A DNA stretch of 35,547 bases, taken from Flavobacteriaceae bacterium (GTDB lineage: Bacteria; Bacteroidota; Bacteroidia; Flavobacteriales; Flavobacteriaceae). Of this stretch, positions 8,519 through 16,553 are shown in pieces. How positions within the stretch are numbered: position 1 is the first letter of the stretch; each line of letters starts with the position of its first letter. The notes under the pieces are model-generated. The model did not search any database. It had not been told where the DNA came from and was given only the letters and a program-made list of their open reading frames with translations. The position numbers were made by a program, and so were the translations under genes. The DNA is taken from assembly GCA_013215105.1 (NCBI GenBank), contig JABSPL010000004.1, forward strand, positions 1 to 35,547, given 5' to 3'.

Positions 8519-9223
8519 ATGAATATAGCATTGTTAGGTTATGGTAAAATGGGTAAATTGATAGAGCAAATAGCTCTGGAAAAAGGTCATAAAATAATAT
8601 TGAAAGTAGATAGTAAAACCAAAGAAATAGACTTCACTAATGTAGATGTTGCTATAGATTTTAGTTTGCCAAGTACTGCTTATACCAATATAAAAAAAGC
8701 AATAGAAAACTCTGTGCCAGTGGTTAGTGGTACAACTGGTTGGCTCGATAAAATAGACGAAATAAAACAATTGTGTATAGAGCGTAAGGGAGCTTTCATA
8801 TATAGTTCTAATTTTAGTATAGGAGTCAATTTGTTTTTTGAGATAAATAAATATTTGGCAAAAATAATGGAAAACACTCAGGGTTATTCTGCCGATATAC
8901 ACGAGATACATCATACTCAAAAGTTAGACGCTCCTAGTGGTACGGCTATCACTTTAGCCGAAGGACTTATAGAAAGTAATAAATATTATCAAAATTGGGA
9001 GTTTGAATCGGGAGATAAAAATAAACTATCAATAACTGCAGAAAGAGAAGGGGATGTACCTGGCACACATGTGATAAACTATAAATCGGCTATAGATAGT
9101 ATCGAAATAAAACATACGGCACATAACAGAAATGGTTTTGCTACTGGAGCAGTAGTTGCAGCTAGTTGGTTAGTAGGTAAACAAGGTGTTTTTGATATGA
9201 GTGATGTGCTTAGTATAAAATAA
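8519..9223 (+). CDS. dapB: 4-hydroxy-tetrahydrodipicolinate reductase
   Basis: This 234-residue cytoplasmic enzyme reduces hydroxy-tetrahydrodipicolinate with NAD(P)H in the lysine and diaminopimelate pathway. The nucleotide-binding loop is GYGKMG (7-12), followed by an SGTTGW loop (70-75). The catalytic signature HHTQKLDAPSGT is at 131-142, with H131, H132 and K135. It is slightly shorter than the E. coli enzyme, as is usual in Bacteroidota. It lies 7 nt after the DUF5683 gene. Its product feeds the meso-diaminopimelate used by MurE, encoded about 13 kb away in this window. Confidence 0.96.
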   Translation: MNIALLGYGKMGKLIEQIALEKGHKIILKVDSKTKEIDFTNVDVAIDFSLPSTAYTNIKKAIENSVPVVSGTTGWLDKIDEIKQLCIERKGAFIYSSNFSIGVNLFFEINKYLAKIMENTQGYSADIHEIHHTQKLDAPSGTAITLAEGLIESNKYYQNWEFESGDKNKLSITAEREGDVPGTHVINYKSAIDSIEIKHTAHNRNGFATGAVVAASWLVGKQGVFDMSDVLSIK

Positions 9224-9307
9224 GACGTGGTAATACAGAAAGGTTTAAAAGTCCATTTTTCAGGTAACAAAACAATAAAAAAACAGTTTAATAATAAAAG
9301 ATAAAAT

Positions 9308-10876
9308 ATGAGTCATTTACAATTTTGGAGTATAGTGTTTGTAGTGTCCAATTTGCTACATTTCTTAGGTACTTGGAAAATATACAAACAAGCAGGTAAA
9401 AACCCTTTGATGGCTTTAGTACCTGTTTATAATGCTATATTGATATTCGAAATAATAGGAAAACCAAAATGGTGGACTTTATTGTTGTTTGTGCCAGTAA
9501 TAAATTTGTTTATATTTCCTGTAATATGGATAGAATTAGCCAAAGGTTTTGGTAAAGACGGCCCTAAATATTCTTGGTTATCGGTTCTTTCTTTAGGATT
9601 GTATGTGGTTTATCTTAATTATGATAATAAATCGGAATATATAAAAGACCGTACTAGAGTCGAAAAAAGCGAATTTGCCAAATGGGTTGATTCTATAGTT
9701 TTTGCAGTTGTAGCTGCAACTATAGTACATTCTTATTTTATACAACCTTATGTAATACCGACTTCTTCGTTAGAAAAAACCTTATTGGTAGGTGATTTTC
9801 TGTTTGTAAGTAAGTATCATTACGGAGCCAGAACGCCAATATCGCCTATAGCGGCACCTATGGTTCATGATTCTATTCCAGGTACAGGAATGAAGTCGTA
9901 CCTTAATATAGAATTACCATATTTCCGTTTCCCTGGTTTTCAGAAAATAAAAAGAAATGAAATAGTAGTGTTTAACTGGCCTGGAGATACCCTAAAAACT
10001 ATGTGGGGAGATTATTCGGGAGAGTTTACTTATAAGCCTATAGACAAAAAAACCAATTATGTAAAGCGTTGTGTAGCTATAGCAGGCGATTCTTTACATA
10101 TAATTGACGGTTATATACATATAAATGGAAAACGAAGTGTTTTTAATGAAAAAGCAAAACCTCAATTCACGTATTTTGTAAAAACCAAAAAGCCAAGAAG
10201 CCTTAGTCTAGAAGAAATATACAATAGGTATATGGTTAACAGAGGAGAGGCTACTTATGATTCAAGAAGAGATGTTTATTCATTTAGTATGGATAAAGAA
10301 AATGCTGACAAGTTAAGAAACAATCCTAAAGTAAAAAGCATAGAAAGACAGATAGTCTCAGGGGGAGTTTTCGATAAAGGAGTATTCCCTCACGATGAAC
10401 AATACCCTTGGTCTCAGGATAATTTTGGACCTTTGTATATACCTAAAGCAGGTGTTACGGTCGAACTTAACTCTAAAACTATTCCTTTTTATAAGAGGAT
10501 AATAGCAGATTATGAGGCTAACGATTTGGTTATTATGGATGACGATATTTTTATAAACGGACAGCAGGTTAGTTCTTATACCTTCAAACAGGATTATTAT
10601 TGGATGATGGGAGACAATAGGCATAGGTCTTTGGATGCTAGGTTCTTTGGTTTTACTCCATTTGATCATGTGGTAGGTAAACCTATACTTATATGGATGA
10701 GTTGGGATACCAATGGTAAAACTTTATTAGATAAAATACGTTGGGAGAGATTATTTACTACCGTACATGGGCAGGGAGGTTTAAAATCGTATTGGTATTA
10801 TGCTTTGTTGTTTATACTGATAGTTTCTGGAATAAATAGATATTTCACAAAAAAAAATAAAGATAAAAAAGCATAA
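9308..10876 (+). CDS. lepB: Signal peptidase I, long Bacteroidota form with N-terminal DUF5684-like membrane region
   Basis: This 522-residue membrane serine/lysine protease removes signal peptides from exported proteins. Residues about 5-105 form a hydrophobic membrane module (SHLQFWSIVFVVSNLL..., AGKNPLMALVPVYN, KPKWWTLLLFVPVINL) of the DUF5684 type, absent from the E. coli enzyme. The S26 domain follows: a membrane helix at about 128-147, IPTSSLEKTL with nucleophile S154, YVKRCVAIAGD with general base K253, and the GDNRHRSLDARFFG box after a long insertion. A last helix and a lysine-rich tail end the protein. The nucleophile is followed by Leu instead of the usual Met. It starts 84 nt after dapB without a recognisable promoter, and a hairpin terminator follows. 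Confidence 0.95.
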   Translation: MSHLQFWSIVFVVSNLLHFLGTWKIYKQAGKNPLMALVPVYNAILIFEIIGKPKWWTLLLFVPVINLFIFPVIWIELAKGFGKDGPKYSWLSVLSLGLYVVYLNYDNKSEYIKDRTRVEKSEFAKWVDSIVFAVVAATIVHSYFIQPYVIPTSSLEKTLLVGDFLFVSKYHYGARTPISPIAAPMVHDSIPGTGMKSYLNIELPYFRFPGFQKIKRNEIVVFNWPGDTLKTMWGDYSGEFTYKPIDKKTNYVKRCVAIAGDSLHIIDGYIHINGKRSVFNEKAKPQFTYFVKTKKPRSLSLEEIYNRYMVNRGEATYDSRRDVYSFSMDKENADKLRNNPKVKSIERQIVSGGVFDKGVFPHDEQYPWSQDNFGPLYIPKAGVTVELNSKTIPFYKRIIADYEANDLVIMDDDIFINGQQVSSYTFKQDYYWMMGDNRHRSLDARFFGFTPFDHVVGKPILIWMSWDTNGKTLLDKIRWERLFTTVHGQGGLKSYWYYALLFILIVSGINRYFTKKNKDKKA

Positions 10877-10907
10877 GTTTTAGTCTTTAGAATAAAATAA
10901 AAAGAGG

Positions 10908-10952
10908 GCACATATATTTATATTATTTTAATATAAGTCTATGTGCTTTTTT
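10908..10952 (+). terminator. Terminator after lepB
   Basis: GCACATA (10908-10914) pairs with TATGTGC (10940-10946) and is followed by six T. An inner stem TTATATT/AATATAA (10918-10924 and 10930-10936) stacks inside it. It closes the parA-lepB unit just before the next gene's promoter. Confidence 0.85.
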
Positions 10953-10954
10953 AG

Positions 10955-10962
10955 TATATTTG
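10955..10962 (+). promoter_or_regulatory. Promoter -7 element TATATTTG for the nuclease gene
   Basis: TATATTTG is an exact TAnnTTTG match, 19 nt before the ATG at 10981. It directly follows the T-tract of the lepB terminator. No TTG -33 element is seen at normal spacing. Confidence 0.65.
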
Positions 10963-10980
10963 GAACAAAAACAAAACATA

Positions 10981-11763
10981 ATGAAGAAAATAATATTATT
11001 GGTAGCTGTAGCTATATTTTCGGTTAATGCATCTTATTCTAATAAGCCTTTTTGGGGTAAAACAGGTCATAGAACAGTAGGCGAAATAGCAAGTAAATAC
11101 TTAGACGAAGATACTGCTAAAGCAATAGCAGACTTGTTAGACGGAGAAAGTCTTGCCTCGGCATCTACTTATGGTGATGATATAAAGTCAGACAAGAACT
11201 ACAACAAATTCTATCAATGGCATTATGTTAATTTCCCTTTTGACACTAAGTATTCTGACTCAGAAAAAGCTAAGAAAGGAGACCTTATAATGGGGATAGA
11301 AACTTGTATAAGGATAATAAAAGACAAAAAGAATACTAGAGAAAACAGAGTTTTATACCTTAAGATGTTAATTCATTTTATAGGCGATTTGCACCAACCA
11401 TTACATGTAGGTAGGGGCGAAGACAAGGGTGGAAATGATATAAAAGTGACATGGTTTTATAAAAAGTCTAATATACACCGAGTTTGGGATAGCGATATGA
11501 TAGATAGATACAAAATGTCTTATACCGAGCTAGCTAATAATGTAAAAAGGCTTAGCGATAGTGAGGCAAAAGCTATACAAAGTGGAAGCTTGATGGACTG
11601 GGTTATAGAGTCTCAAAACTTGAGCAAGAAAGTATATGCTTCGGTAAAAATGGGAGATAAGCTTAGTTATAAATATGCTTATAAGCACTTTGGAACAGTA
11701 AAAGAACAATTACAAAAAGGAGGATTGCGTTTGGCAAAAATTCTTAACGAAATAATGAAGTAA
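10981..11763 (+). CDS. S1/P1-type zinc-dependent nuclease, exported
   Basis: The 260-residue protein has a signal peptide (MKKIILLVAVAIFSVNASYS) and then the mature N-terminal motif WGKTGHRTVGEIA, in which Trp25 and His30 match zinc ligands of S1/P1 nucleases. Further ligand motifs are YGDD (about 64-67), QWHYVNFP (about 79-86), HFIGDLHQPLHVG and GGNDI. These enzymes use three zinc ions to cut single-stranded DNA and RNA and to remove 3'-phosphates. A periplasmic or secreted nutritional role is likely. I chose the ATG at 10981; a longer TTG reading from 10960 would overlap the promoter -7 element. smpB follows after 1 nt. Confidence 0.93.
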   Translation: MKKIILLVAVAIFSVNASYSNKPFWGKTGHRTVGEIASKYLDEDTAKAIADLLDGESLASASTYGDDIKSDKNYNKFYQWHYVNFPFDTKYSDSEKAKKGDLIMGIETCIRIIKDKKNTRENRVLYLKMLIHFIGDLHQPLHVGRGEDKGGNDIKVTWFYKKSNIHRVWDSDMIDRYKMSYTELANNVKRLSDSEAKAIQSGSLMDWVIESQNLSKKVYASVKMGDKLSYKYAYKHFGTVKEQLQKGGLRLAKILNEIMK

Positions 11764-11764
11764 A

Positions 11765-12229
11765 TTGATACAGAAGAAAATAAATATAAGAAACAAAAAG
11801 GCACATTTCGAATATGAAATATTAGAGCGATATGTGGCAGGAATACAGCTTACAGGTACCGAAATAAAATCGATACGCTTGAGTAAGGCTAGGATAACCG
11901 AGAGCTTTTGCGAGTTTACCGAGCAAGGAGAACTTTTTGTTATCAATATGTATATAGAAGAGTATGCTTTTGGTAACTTTCAGAATCATAGACCTAACAG
12001 CCAAAGACGTTTGTTACTTAACAAAAAAGAACTAAAAAAGCTTCATAAAGATATTAGTACTAAAGGTATGACAATAATACCTTTGAAACTTTTTATGACT
12101 AGCAACGGTTGGGCTAAACTAGAAATAGGTCTTTGTAAAGGTAAAAAGCTTTATGATAAGAGAGAATCTCTAAAGACTAAAGATAGTAAAAGAGACCTAG
12201 ACAGACTCAAAAAACAGTTTAATAATTAA
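11765..12229 (+). CDS. smpB: SsrA-binding protein SmpB (TTG start)
   Basis: This 154-residue RNA-binding protein brings tmRNA to stalled ribosomes during trans-translation. It has the family core NKKAHFEYEILERYVAGIQL, LTGTEIKSIR, FGNFQNHRPNSQRRLLL and the C-terminal tail KLYDKRESLKTKDSKRD that sits in the ribosomal decoding region. The start is TTG at 11765: an in-frame TGA lies 9 nt upstream, and the first internal Met is in the middle of the conserved domain. It begins 1 nt after the nuclease stop codon, so it is probably coupled to it. tmRNA itself is not in the window. Confidence 0.96.
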   Translation: MIQKKINIRNKKAHFEYEILERYVAGIQLTGTEIKSIRLSKARITESFCEFTEQGELFVINMYIEEYAFGNFQNHRPNSQRRLLLNKKELKKLHKDISTKGMTIIPLKLFMTSNGWAKLEIGLCKGKKLYDKRESLKTKDSKRDLDRLKKQFNN

Positions 12230-12534
12230 ATAATCACTGAGCCATTTATATTTATATAGATGGCTTTGTTATTGGAAACAATACGGTGAAATTAATTGGC
12301 ATTACCTTATGCTATGTATGTGAATCAGGTGTCTAGTGTTGTTTTATATTTTGAGCCAAAGATAGTCTATCCTTATCGTTATAGAGGTAAACCTAATTTT
12401 AGTGATATTAATGAGTTTAATACTCTTGTTTGTTCTGAAAACAAAGGCATAGATGTTAGGTTATCCTATTGGTGTACTGAGATATAGTCAAAGATAATAG
12501 TGATTTTTTTATGTTTTGGAACTACTTAACAACA
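12230..12534. other. 305-bp gap between convergent smpB and CvpA-family genes, with one doubtful small ORF
   Basis: The left end holds the probable smpB terminator. An ATG-led reading frame at 12314-12487 on the plus strand would give 57 residues (MYVNQVSSVVLYFEPKIVYP... ending LSYWCTEI). I recognise no family in it and see no TAnnTTTG promoter before it. Three of its four Ile codons are ATA, as in neighbouring genes, so a small native gene or a gene remnant are both possible. The remaining bases up to the CvpA-gene stop show nothing further. Confidence 0.3.
12240..12270 (+). terminator. Probable terminator after smpB
   Basis: AGCCAT (12240-12245) pairs with ATGGCT (12260-12265), followed by TTGTT. 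The loop is AT-rich with room for a few extra pairs. The stem is short, so this is only a probable terminator. Confidence 0.5.
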
Positions 12535-13032
12535 CTATCCTTGGCCGCTATAGTAACTGTCAAAAACACTTTTTACATAAACAGATACATCAGAATGAAG
12601 ATTGTAAAAAGAAGATTTTTCTAATTCTACTTTGTCTATAAAAGATAAACTATCGTTTACAAACAGTATTATAGCAAATACTATAGATATAATTATAAAA
12701 GATTTCAAGATGCTAAATACTGCTCCTAGTATTTTGTTGATGCTACCGAGAGCTATAGATTCTAATACTTTGGTTAGCATCTTTCCTATTAGGCTTACTG
12801 CAAACACCGTTAAACAAAACAATGAAGCGAGACTTATTATATAAGCATATTTGTCGTTTATTTCTATATGTTCTTGTAAAAAAGTTTGAAATGCTTGGCT
12901 ATAGTGTATAGTACAGTAGACACCCAAAACTAAAGATAGCAAAGAGAAAACTTCTATCAATAATCCGTTTTTTGTTCCTTTGTAAAGTGAAATACCTAGT
13001 ATTACTAATACTATTATATCTATATAATTCAT
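12535..13032 (-). CDS. CvpA-family inner membrane protein
   Basis: The 165-residue product begins MNYIDIIVLVILGISLYKGTKNGL, the usual start of CvpA-family proteins, and has about four hydrophobic helices (roughly 5-22, 28-45, 62-85 and 100-125). The family is linked to colicin V production in E. coli and to envelope homeostasis in other bacteria; the molecular activity is unclear. It lies 62 nt downstream of rsgA on the same strand and may share its promoter. It converges on smpB. Confidence 0.88.
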   Translation of the reverse strand: MNYIDIIVLVILGISLYKGTKNGLLIEVFSLLSLVLGVYCTIHYSQAFQTFLQEHIEINDKYAYIISLASLFCLTVFAVSLIGKMLTKVLESIALGSINKILGAVFSILKSFIIISIVFAIILFVNDSLSFIDKVELEKSSFYNLHSDVSVYVKSVFDSYYSGQG

Positions 13033-13094
13033 TTGGATTTAGTTTTGAGTGAAAGTAGCTTTTTTATTTGAATTATTAACTCATAATTATAAAA

Positions 13095-14027
13095 TTAAAC
13101 ACCATCTCTGTAATGTTCATCATCACCTGCTATTATTTGTAAATAACTCTTATATCTAGACTTTGCTATTATTCCAGTTTCTAAACCGTCCTTAATAGCA
13201 CATTTAGGTTCGTTTATGTGTCTACAATTGTGAAATTTACATTGTCCTTTTATTTTAAAAAATTCTTTAAAATAATCACCAATTTCATTTTCTTCTAGAT
13301 CTATTATACCAAAACCTTTTATACCTGGGGTATCTATTATATAGCCTCCAAAGTCTAATTTATGCATTTCAGCAAAAGTGGTAGTGTGTTTACCTTGCTG
13401 ATGTATTTCCGATATTTCTTTGGTTTTTATATCTAATTTACTGTCTATAGAGTTTACAAGTGTCGATTTACCAACTCCTGAATGTCCCGAGAAAATAGAG
13501 ACTTTACCTTTCATTAAATCTTTTATCAGATCTAAATTTATTTTTTCCAAAGCTGATACTTCTATACATTGGTAACCTATAGAGCTGTATAGGTCTATCA
13601 ATATCTCTTTTTCTGCTCTAGCTTTTTCGTTATAAGTATCTATTTTATTGAATACTAATACAGTTTCTATACCATAAGCCTCAGTACTAGAGAGAAAACG
13701 ATCAATAAAAGCACGGTGAGTTCTAGGATTATCTATAGTTATAAGCAAAAATGCCAAATCTACATTCGAAGCTATTATATGTATCCTCTTAGATAAATTT
13801 ACAGACTTACGAACCAAGTAGTTTTTCCTGTCTCTAATAACCTTTATTACTCCTGTCTGCTTGTTTTTTTCCAAGTCAAATTCCACCAAATCACCTACGG
13901 CAACAGGGTTTGTGCTTTTTATTCCTTGCAGTCTGAACTTACCTGGTATTCTACATTCAAACATCTGGTTTTCTTCGTTTTCTACTTGATACCAGCTTCC
14001 TGTCGATTTTATAACTATTCCTTTCAT
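13095..14027 (-). CDS. rsgA: Ribosome small subunit-dependent GTPase RsgA (YjeQ)
   Basis: This 310-residue GTPase helps late maturation of the 30S ribosomal subunit. An N-terminal OB fold (about 1-75) is followed by a circularly permuted GTPase domain: G4 NKID at 127-130 comes before G1 GHSGVGKST at 181-189 and G3 DTPG at 232-235. The C-terminal zinc site is C263-x4-C268-x-H270-x5-C276. I start it at the ATG at 14027 because the extra 15 residues of a longer reading (from 14072) would be encoded inside the promoter described upstream. That promoter places transcription start only a few nucleotides before this ATG. Confidence 0.96.
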   Translation of the reverse strand: MKGIVIKSTGSWYQVENEENQMFECRIPGKFRLQGIKSTNPVAVGDLVEFDLEKNKQTGVIKVIRDRKNYLVRKSVNLSKRIHIIASNVDLAFLLITIDNPRTHRAFIDRFLSSTEAYGIETVLVFNKIDTYNEKARAEKEILIDLYSSIGYQCIEVSALEKINLDLIKDLMKGKVSIFSGHSGVGKSTLVNSIDSKLDIKTKEISEIHQQGKHTTTFAEMHKLDFGGYIIDTPGIKGFGIIDLEENEIGDYFKEFFKIKGQCKFHNCRHINEPKCAIKDGLETGIIAKSRYKSYLQIIAGDDEHYRDGV

Positions 14028-14034
14028 ATTATTA

Positions 14035-14074
14035 TATTGTGCAAATGTAAGTATTAAACTATATTTGCACAATA
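14035..14074. promoter_or_regulatory. Symmetric divergent promoter with 12-bp inverted repeat between rsgA and the MCE gene
   Basis: Perfect inverted repeat arms TATTGTGCAAAT (14035-14046) and ATTTGCACAATA (14063-14074) flank a 16-nt spacer. On the minus strand, TTG (14072-14070), 20 nt, then TACATTTG (14049-14042) form a full Bacteroidota promoter for rsgA. On the plus strand, TTG (14037-14039), 20 nt, then TATATTTG (14060-14067) form the mirror promoter. Each arm therefore carries the -33 of one direction and part of the -7 of the other. Confidence 0.75.
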
Positions 14075-14143
14075 AAATATTTACAAACTATCAATTTAAT
14101 ATTAATTTAAGATTTATTATATATCTAAGATGAAATTATATGC

Positions 14144-14151
14144 TATGTTTG
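14144..14151 (+). promoter_or_regulatory. Second promoter -7 element TATGTTTG, close to the MCE gene
   Basis: TATGTTTG is an exact TAnnTTTG match, 21 nt before the ATG at 14173, the same distance as at parA. No -33 TTG is seen. It could be the main promoter of the MCE gene, with the symmetric promoter further upstream as a second one. Confidence 0.55.
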
Positions 14152-14172
14152 TTTTTTATATTAAAAAAAAAT

Positions 14173-15126
14173 ATGACGATTTCAAAAGAAGTAAAAATAG
14201 GTTTTTCTAGTTTAGTTATTTTAGTGCTTTTTGTTTGGGGGTTAAACTTTCTTAAAGGTTCTAACTTGTTTGGTAAGGATGCAAGGACTTTTTATGTGCG
14301 CTATCATGATGTGAAGGGTTTAGGTACTAGTAGTAAAGTTACTATTAACGGGCTTGTTGTGGGTAGAGTTTTGGATATATCTTTTGACTCGTCTCCAAAC
14401 AATAGAGGTGATTTGGTAGTGGAGTTTAGAGTCGATTCTGATTTTACTTTCTCTAATAAAAGTCTTATAAAAATATATGACGAAAGTATTATGGGAGGTA
14501 AAGCCTTGTCTATAATACCTAGTTACGACGGAGAGGATGCCGTGAAAGGAGATTTCCTAGAAGGAACAGTCCAACTTAGCATGTTGTCGACCATGTCAGA
14601 TAAACTGACACCTATGTCGGACCAAATACAAAACTTACTTCTGAAATTGAACGCTACACTAGATGGATTAAATAGTACTGTTTTCAATGAAAGGGCGAAA
14701 AAAAATATGCAAAATATTCTCGATGATATGAGCTCTAGTGCTGGGTACTTGAAAGAAACTATGTCTGCTATAAATAATAAAATGAAGCCAGAAGGAGACT
14801 TAGATAAAATAATAAAAAACACAGCTATTGTTTCTGAAAAGATGGTTGTTATAGCTTCTGATATAGAAAACGCTAAAATAGCTGATTTGAGTCTTAAAAT
14901 GCGAAAAACACTAGATAATACCAATACCCTATTGGAATCTATAGCTAGCGGTAAAGGTACTCTTGGTAAACTAATGACCGATGACGCTATGTATAATAAT
15001 CTTAAAAATGCATCTAAAGAGTTAGAAGAAATGCTAAGAGACATGAAACTTCACCCTAAACGATATGTTCATTTTTCTTTGTTTGCTAAAAAGGAAAAGC
15101 CTTATGTGGCTGAGCCTAGTAAATAG
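14173..15126 (+). CDS. MCE/MlaD-family lipid transport protein
   Basis: The 317-residue protein starts at the ATG at 14173 (MTISKEVKIG...), which puts one signal-anchor helix at about 9-28 (FSSLVILVLFVWGLNFL). A single MCE domain follows at about 35-115 (FYVRYHDVKGLGTSSKVTINGLVVGRV...DESIMGGKALSIIP). The rest is a long helical region ending in KRYVHFSLF. MCE proteins form hexameric rings that move phospholipids between membranes, with an MlaE permease and MlaF ATPase that are not encoded here. A longer reading from 14140 would start upstream of the nearest -7 element. The gene diverges from rsgA. Confidence 0.92.
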   Translation: MTISKEVKIGFSSLVILVLFVWGLNFLKGSNLFGKDARTFYVRYHDVKGLGTSSKVTINGLVVGRVLDISFDSSPNNRGDLVVEFRVDSDFTFSNKSLIKIYDESIMGGKALSIIPSYDGEDAVKGDFLEGTVQLSMLSTMSDKLTPMSDQIQNLLLKLNATLDGLNSTVFNERAKKNMQNILDDMSSSAGYLKETMSAINNKMKPEGDLDKIIKNTAIVSEKMVVIASDIENAKIADLSLKMRKTLDNTNTLLESIASGKGTLGKLMTDDAMYNNLKNASKELEEMLRDMKLHPKRYVHFSLFAKKEKPYVAEPSK

Positions 15127-15224
15127 CTAATCTGTATTAATTATAAATAGAGTTTTACCCTTTTAATAGTCAAAATATTAATGTATTTTCGTGTTTTACT
15201 ATTCTTTAAAAGATAAAACAACCT

Positions 15225-16550
15225 ATGCAGTATATTGATAATATTATATTCTTCCTTATTTTAGCAGTTTCTATTGTTTTTTTTGTCAAAAACATCAAAA
15301 AACTAAGTAGAAATATTAATTTGGGAGTTAAAAATCCTCAAATGGATAATAAAAACCTTAGATGGAAAAGGGTTTTAAAGATAGCTTTAGGGCAGTCCGA
15401 AATGGTTAAACGACCTATTTCAGGAGCTTTACATGTGGTGGTTTACTTAGGTTTTGTAATTATAAACATAGAAGTACTCGAAATAATGACAGATGGTTTG
15501 TTAGGGACTCACAGAGTTTTTGCTCCATTAGGTGCTGTTTATAATATAGGAATAGCTAGTTTTGAGATATTAGCTTTTTTGGTGCTAGTGTCTGTTATTG
15601 TTTTTTGGATAAGAAGAAATATAATAAGAGTAAAAAGATTTTGGAATAAAGAGATGACTAGCTGGCCCAAAAACGATGCTAACTTTATACTTTATACCGA
15701 AATGGTTCTTATGATCTTGTTTCTTATAATGAACGCCGCAGATTCTAAACTTCAGTTATTAGGAGCAGAACACTATACTATAGGAGGTAGTTTTCCTATA
15801 AGTCAGTATTTGACGGGATTGTTACCTAGCGATATTAGTTCTCTTATAATGATAGAACGAGGTGCTTGGTGGTTTCATATTATAGGTATAATGGCTTTTC
15901 TTAACTATTTGTATTATTCTAAACATTTACATATTTTATTGGCTTTTCCTACTACTTTTTATTCCAAAATAGAAGCTAGAGGTCAGTTCGAAAACTTAGA
16001 AAGTGTAACTAAGGAGGTTAAAATGATGATGGATCCCGACGCTGACCCTTATGCAGATACTTCGTCTGGAGAAGAGGAAGAAATTAGTTCGTTTGGAGCA
16101 AAAGATATTTTCGGCCTAGAAAAAAGACAATTGTTAGGAGCTTATGCTTGTACCGAATGTGGTCGATGTACTTCGGTCTGTCCTGCAAGTATAACAGGAA
16201 AAGAGCTTTCTCCTAGGGCTATAATGATGAAAACTAGAGATAGATTAGAAGAAGTTAGTAAAAATATAGATAAAAACGGAGAGTATAAAGACGATGGTAA
16301 AATGTTGCTTAACGACTATATAAAGCCAGAGGAACTTTGGGCTTGTACTACTTGTAATGCTTGTACTCAGGCTTGTCCTATACAGATAGATCCTTTGGGG
16401 ATAATCATGAAAATGAGACAGTATTTGGTAATGGAAGAGTCGGCAGCACCTCAGGAGCTTAACAGTATGATGACTAATATAGAAAATAATGGAGCTCCTT
16501 GGCAATTTAACCAAGCAGATAAGCTTAATTGGGCAAAAGAAGATAACTAG
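15225..16550 (+). CDS. Membrane-bound (4Fe-4S) electron transfer protein, HdrC/DsrK-like with membrane domain
   Basis: The 441-residue protein has about five membrane helices in residues 1-245 (near 5-22, 68-88, 105-129, 153-171 and 215-241). His70, His218, His234 and His236 lie in or near helices and could bind heme as in NarI-like cytochromes b, which is inference. A soluble domain holds two 4Fe-4S sites: C309/C312/C315/C319 and C374/C377/C380/C384. With the CCG-domain protein two genes on, it resembles heterodisulfide-reductase-type complexes split into a membrane/ferredoxin part and a CCG part. The likely role is electron transfer to or from the quinone pool; the partner substrate is not evident. 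The HAD gene follows after 3 nt. Confidence 0.87.
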   Translation: MQYIDNIIFFLILAVSIVFFVKNIKKLSRNINLGVKNPQMDNKNLRWKRVLKIALGQSEMVKRPISGALHVVVYLGFVIINIEVLEIMTDGLLGTHRVFAPLGAVYNIGIASFEILAFLVLVSVIVFWIRRNIIRVKRFWNKEMTSWPKNDANFILYTEMVLMILFLIMNAADSKLQLLGAEHYTIGGSFPISQYLTGLLPSDISSLIMIERGAWWFHIIGIMAFLNYLYYSKHLHILLAFPTTFYSKIEARGQFENLESVTKEVKMMMDPDADPYADTSSGEEEEISSFGAKDIFGLEKRQLLGAYACTECGRCTSVCPASITGKELSPRAIMMKTRDRLEEVSKNIDKNGEYKDDGKMLLNDYIKPEELWACTTCNACTQACPIQIDPLGIIMKMRQYLVMEESAAPQELNSMMTNIENNGAPWQFNQADKLNWAKEDN

Positions 16551-16553
16551 ACT

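Noticed and set aside
6040-9300. parS centromere site near parA/parB
   Set aside because: I looked for the TGTTNCACGTGAAACA-like palindrome and found no match with an intact CACGTG core; a full motif scan was not possible.
9280-12232. Shared string AAAACAGTTTAATAAT before lepB and at the end of smpB
   Set aside because: It is short and AT-rich, one copy is coding, and there is no flanking repeat; chance is the simplest explanation.
14028-14072. Longer N-terminus for RsgA
   Set aside because: The added codons fall in the rsgA promoter and inverted repeat, and the family normally begins near MKGIVIKSTGSWY.
14523-15044. 173-codon open frame on the minus strand inside the MCE gene
   Set aside because: It lies fully inside a well-supported gene, has no family features, and arises from the plus-strand codon bias.
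15193-15220. Weak hairpin GTTTTA/TAAAAC before the membrane Fe-S gene
   Set aside because: The stem is only six A-T-rich pairs and there is no U-tract or conserved riboswitch feature.
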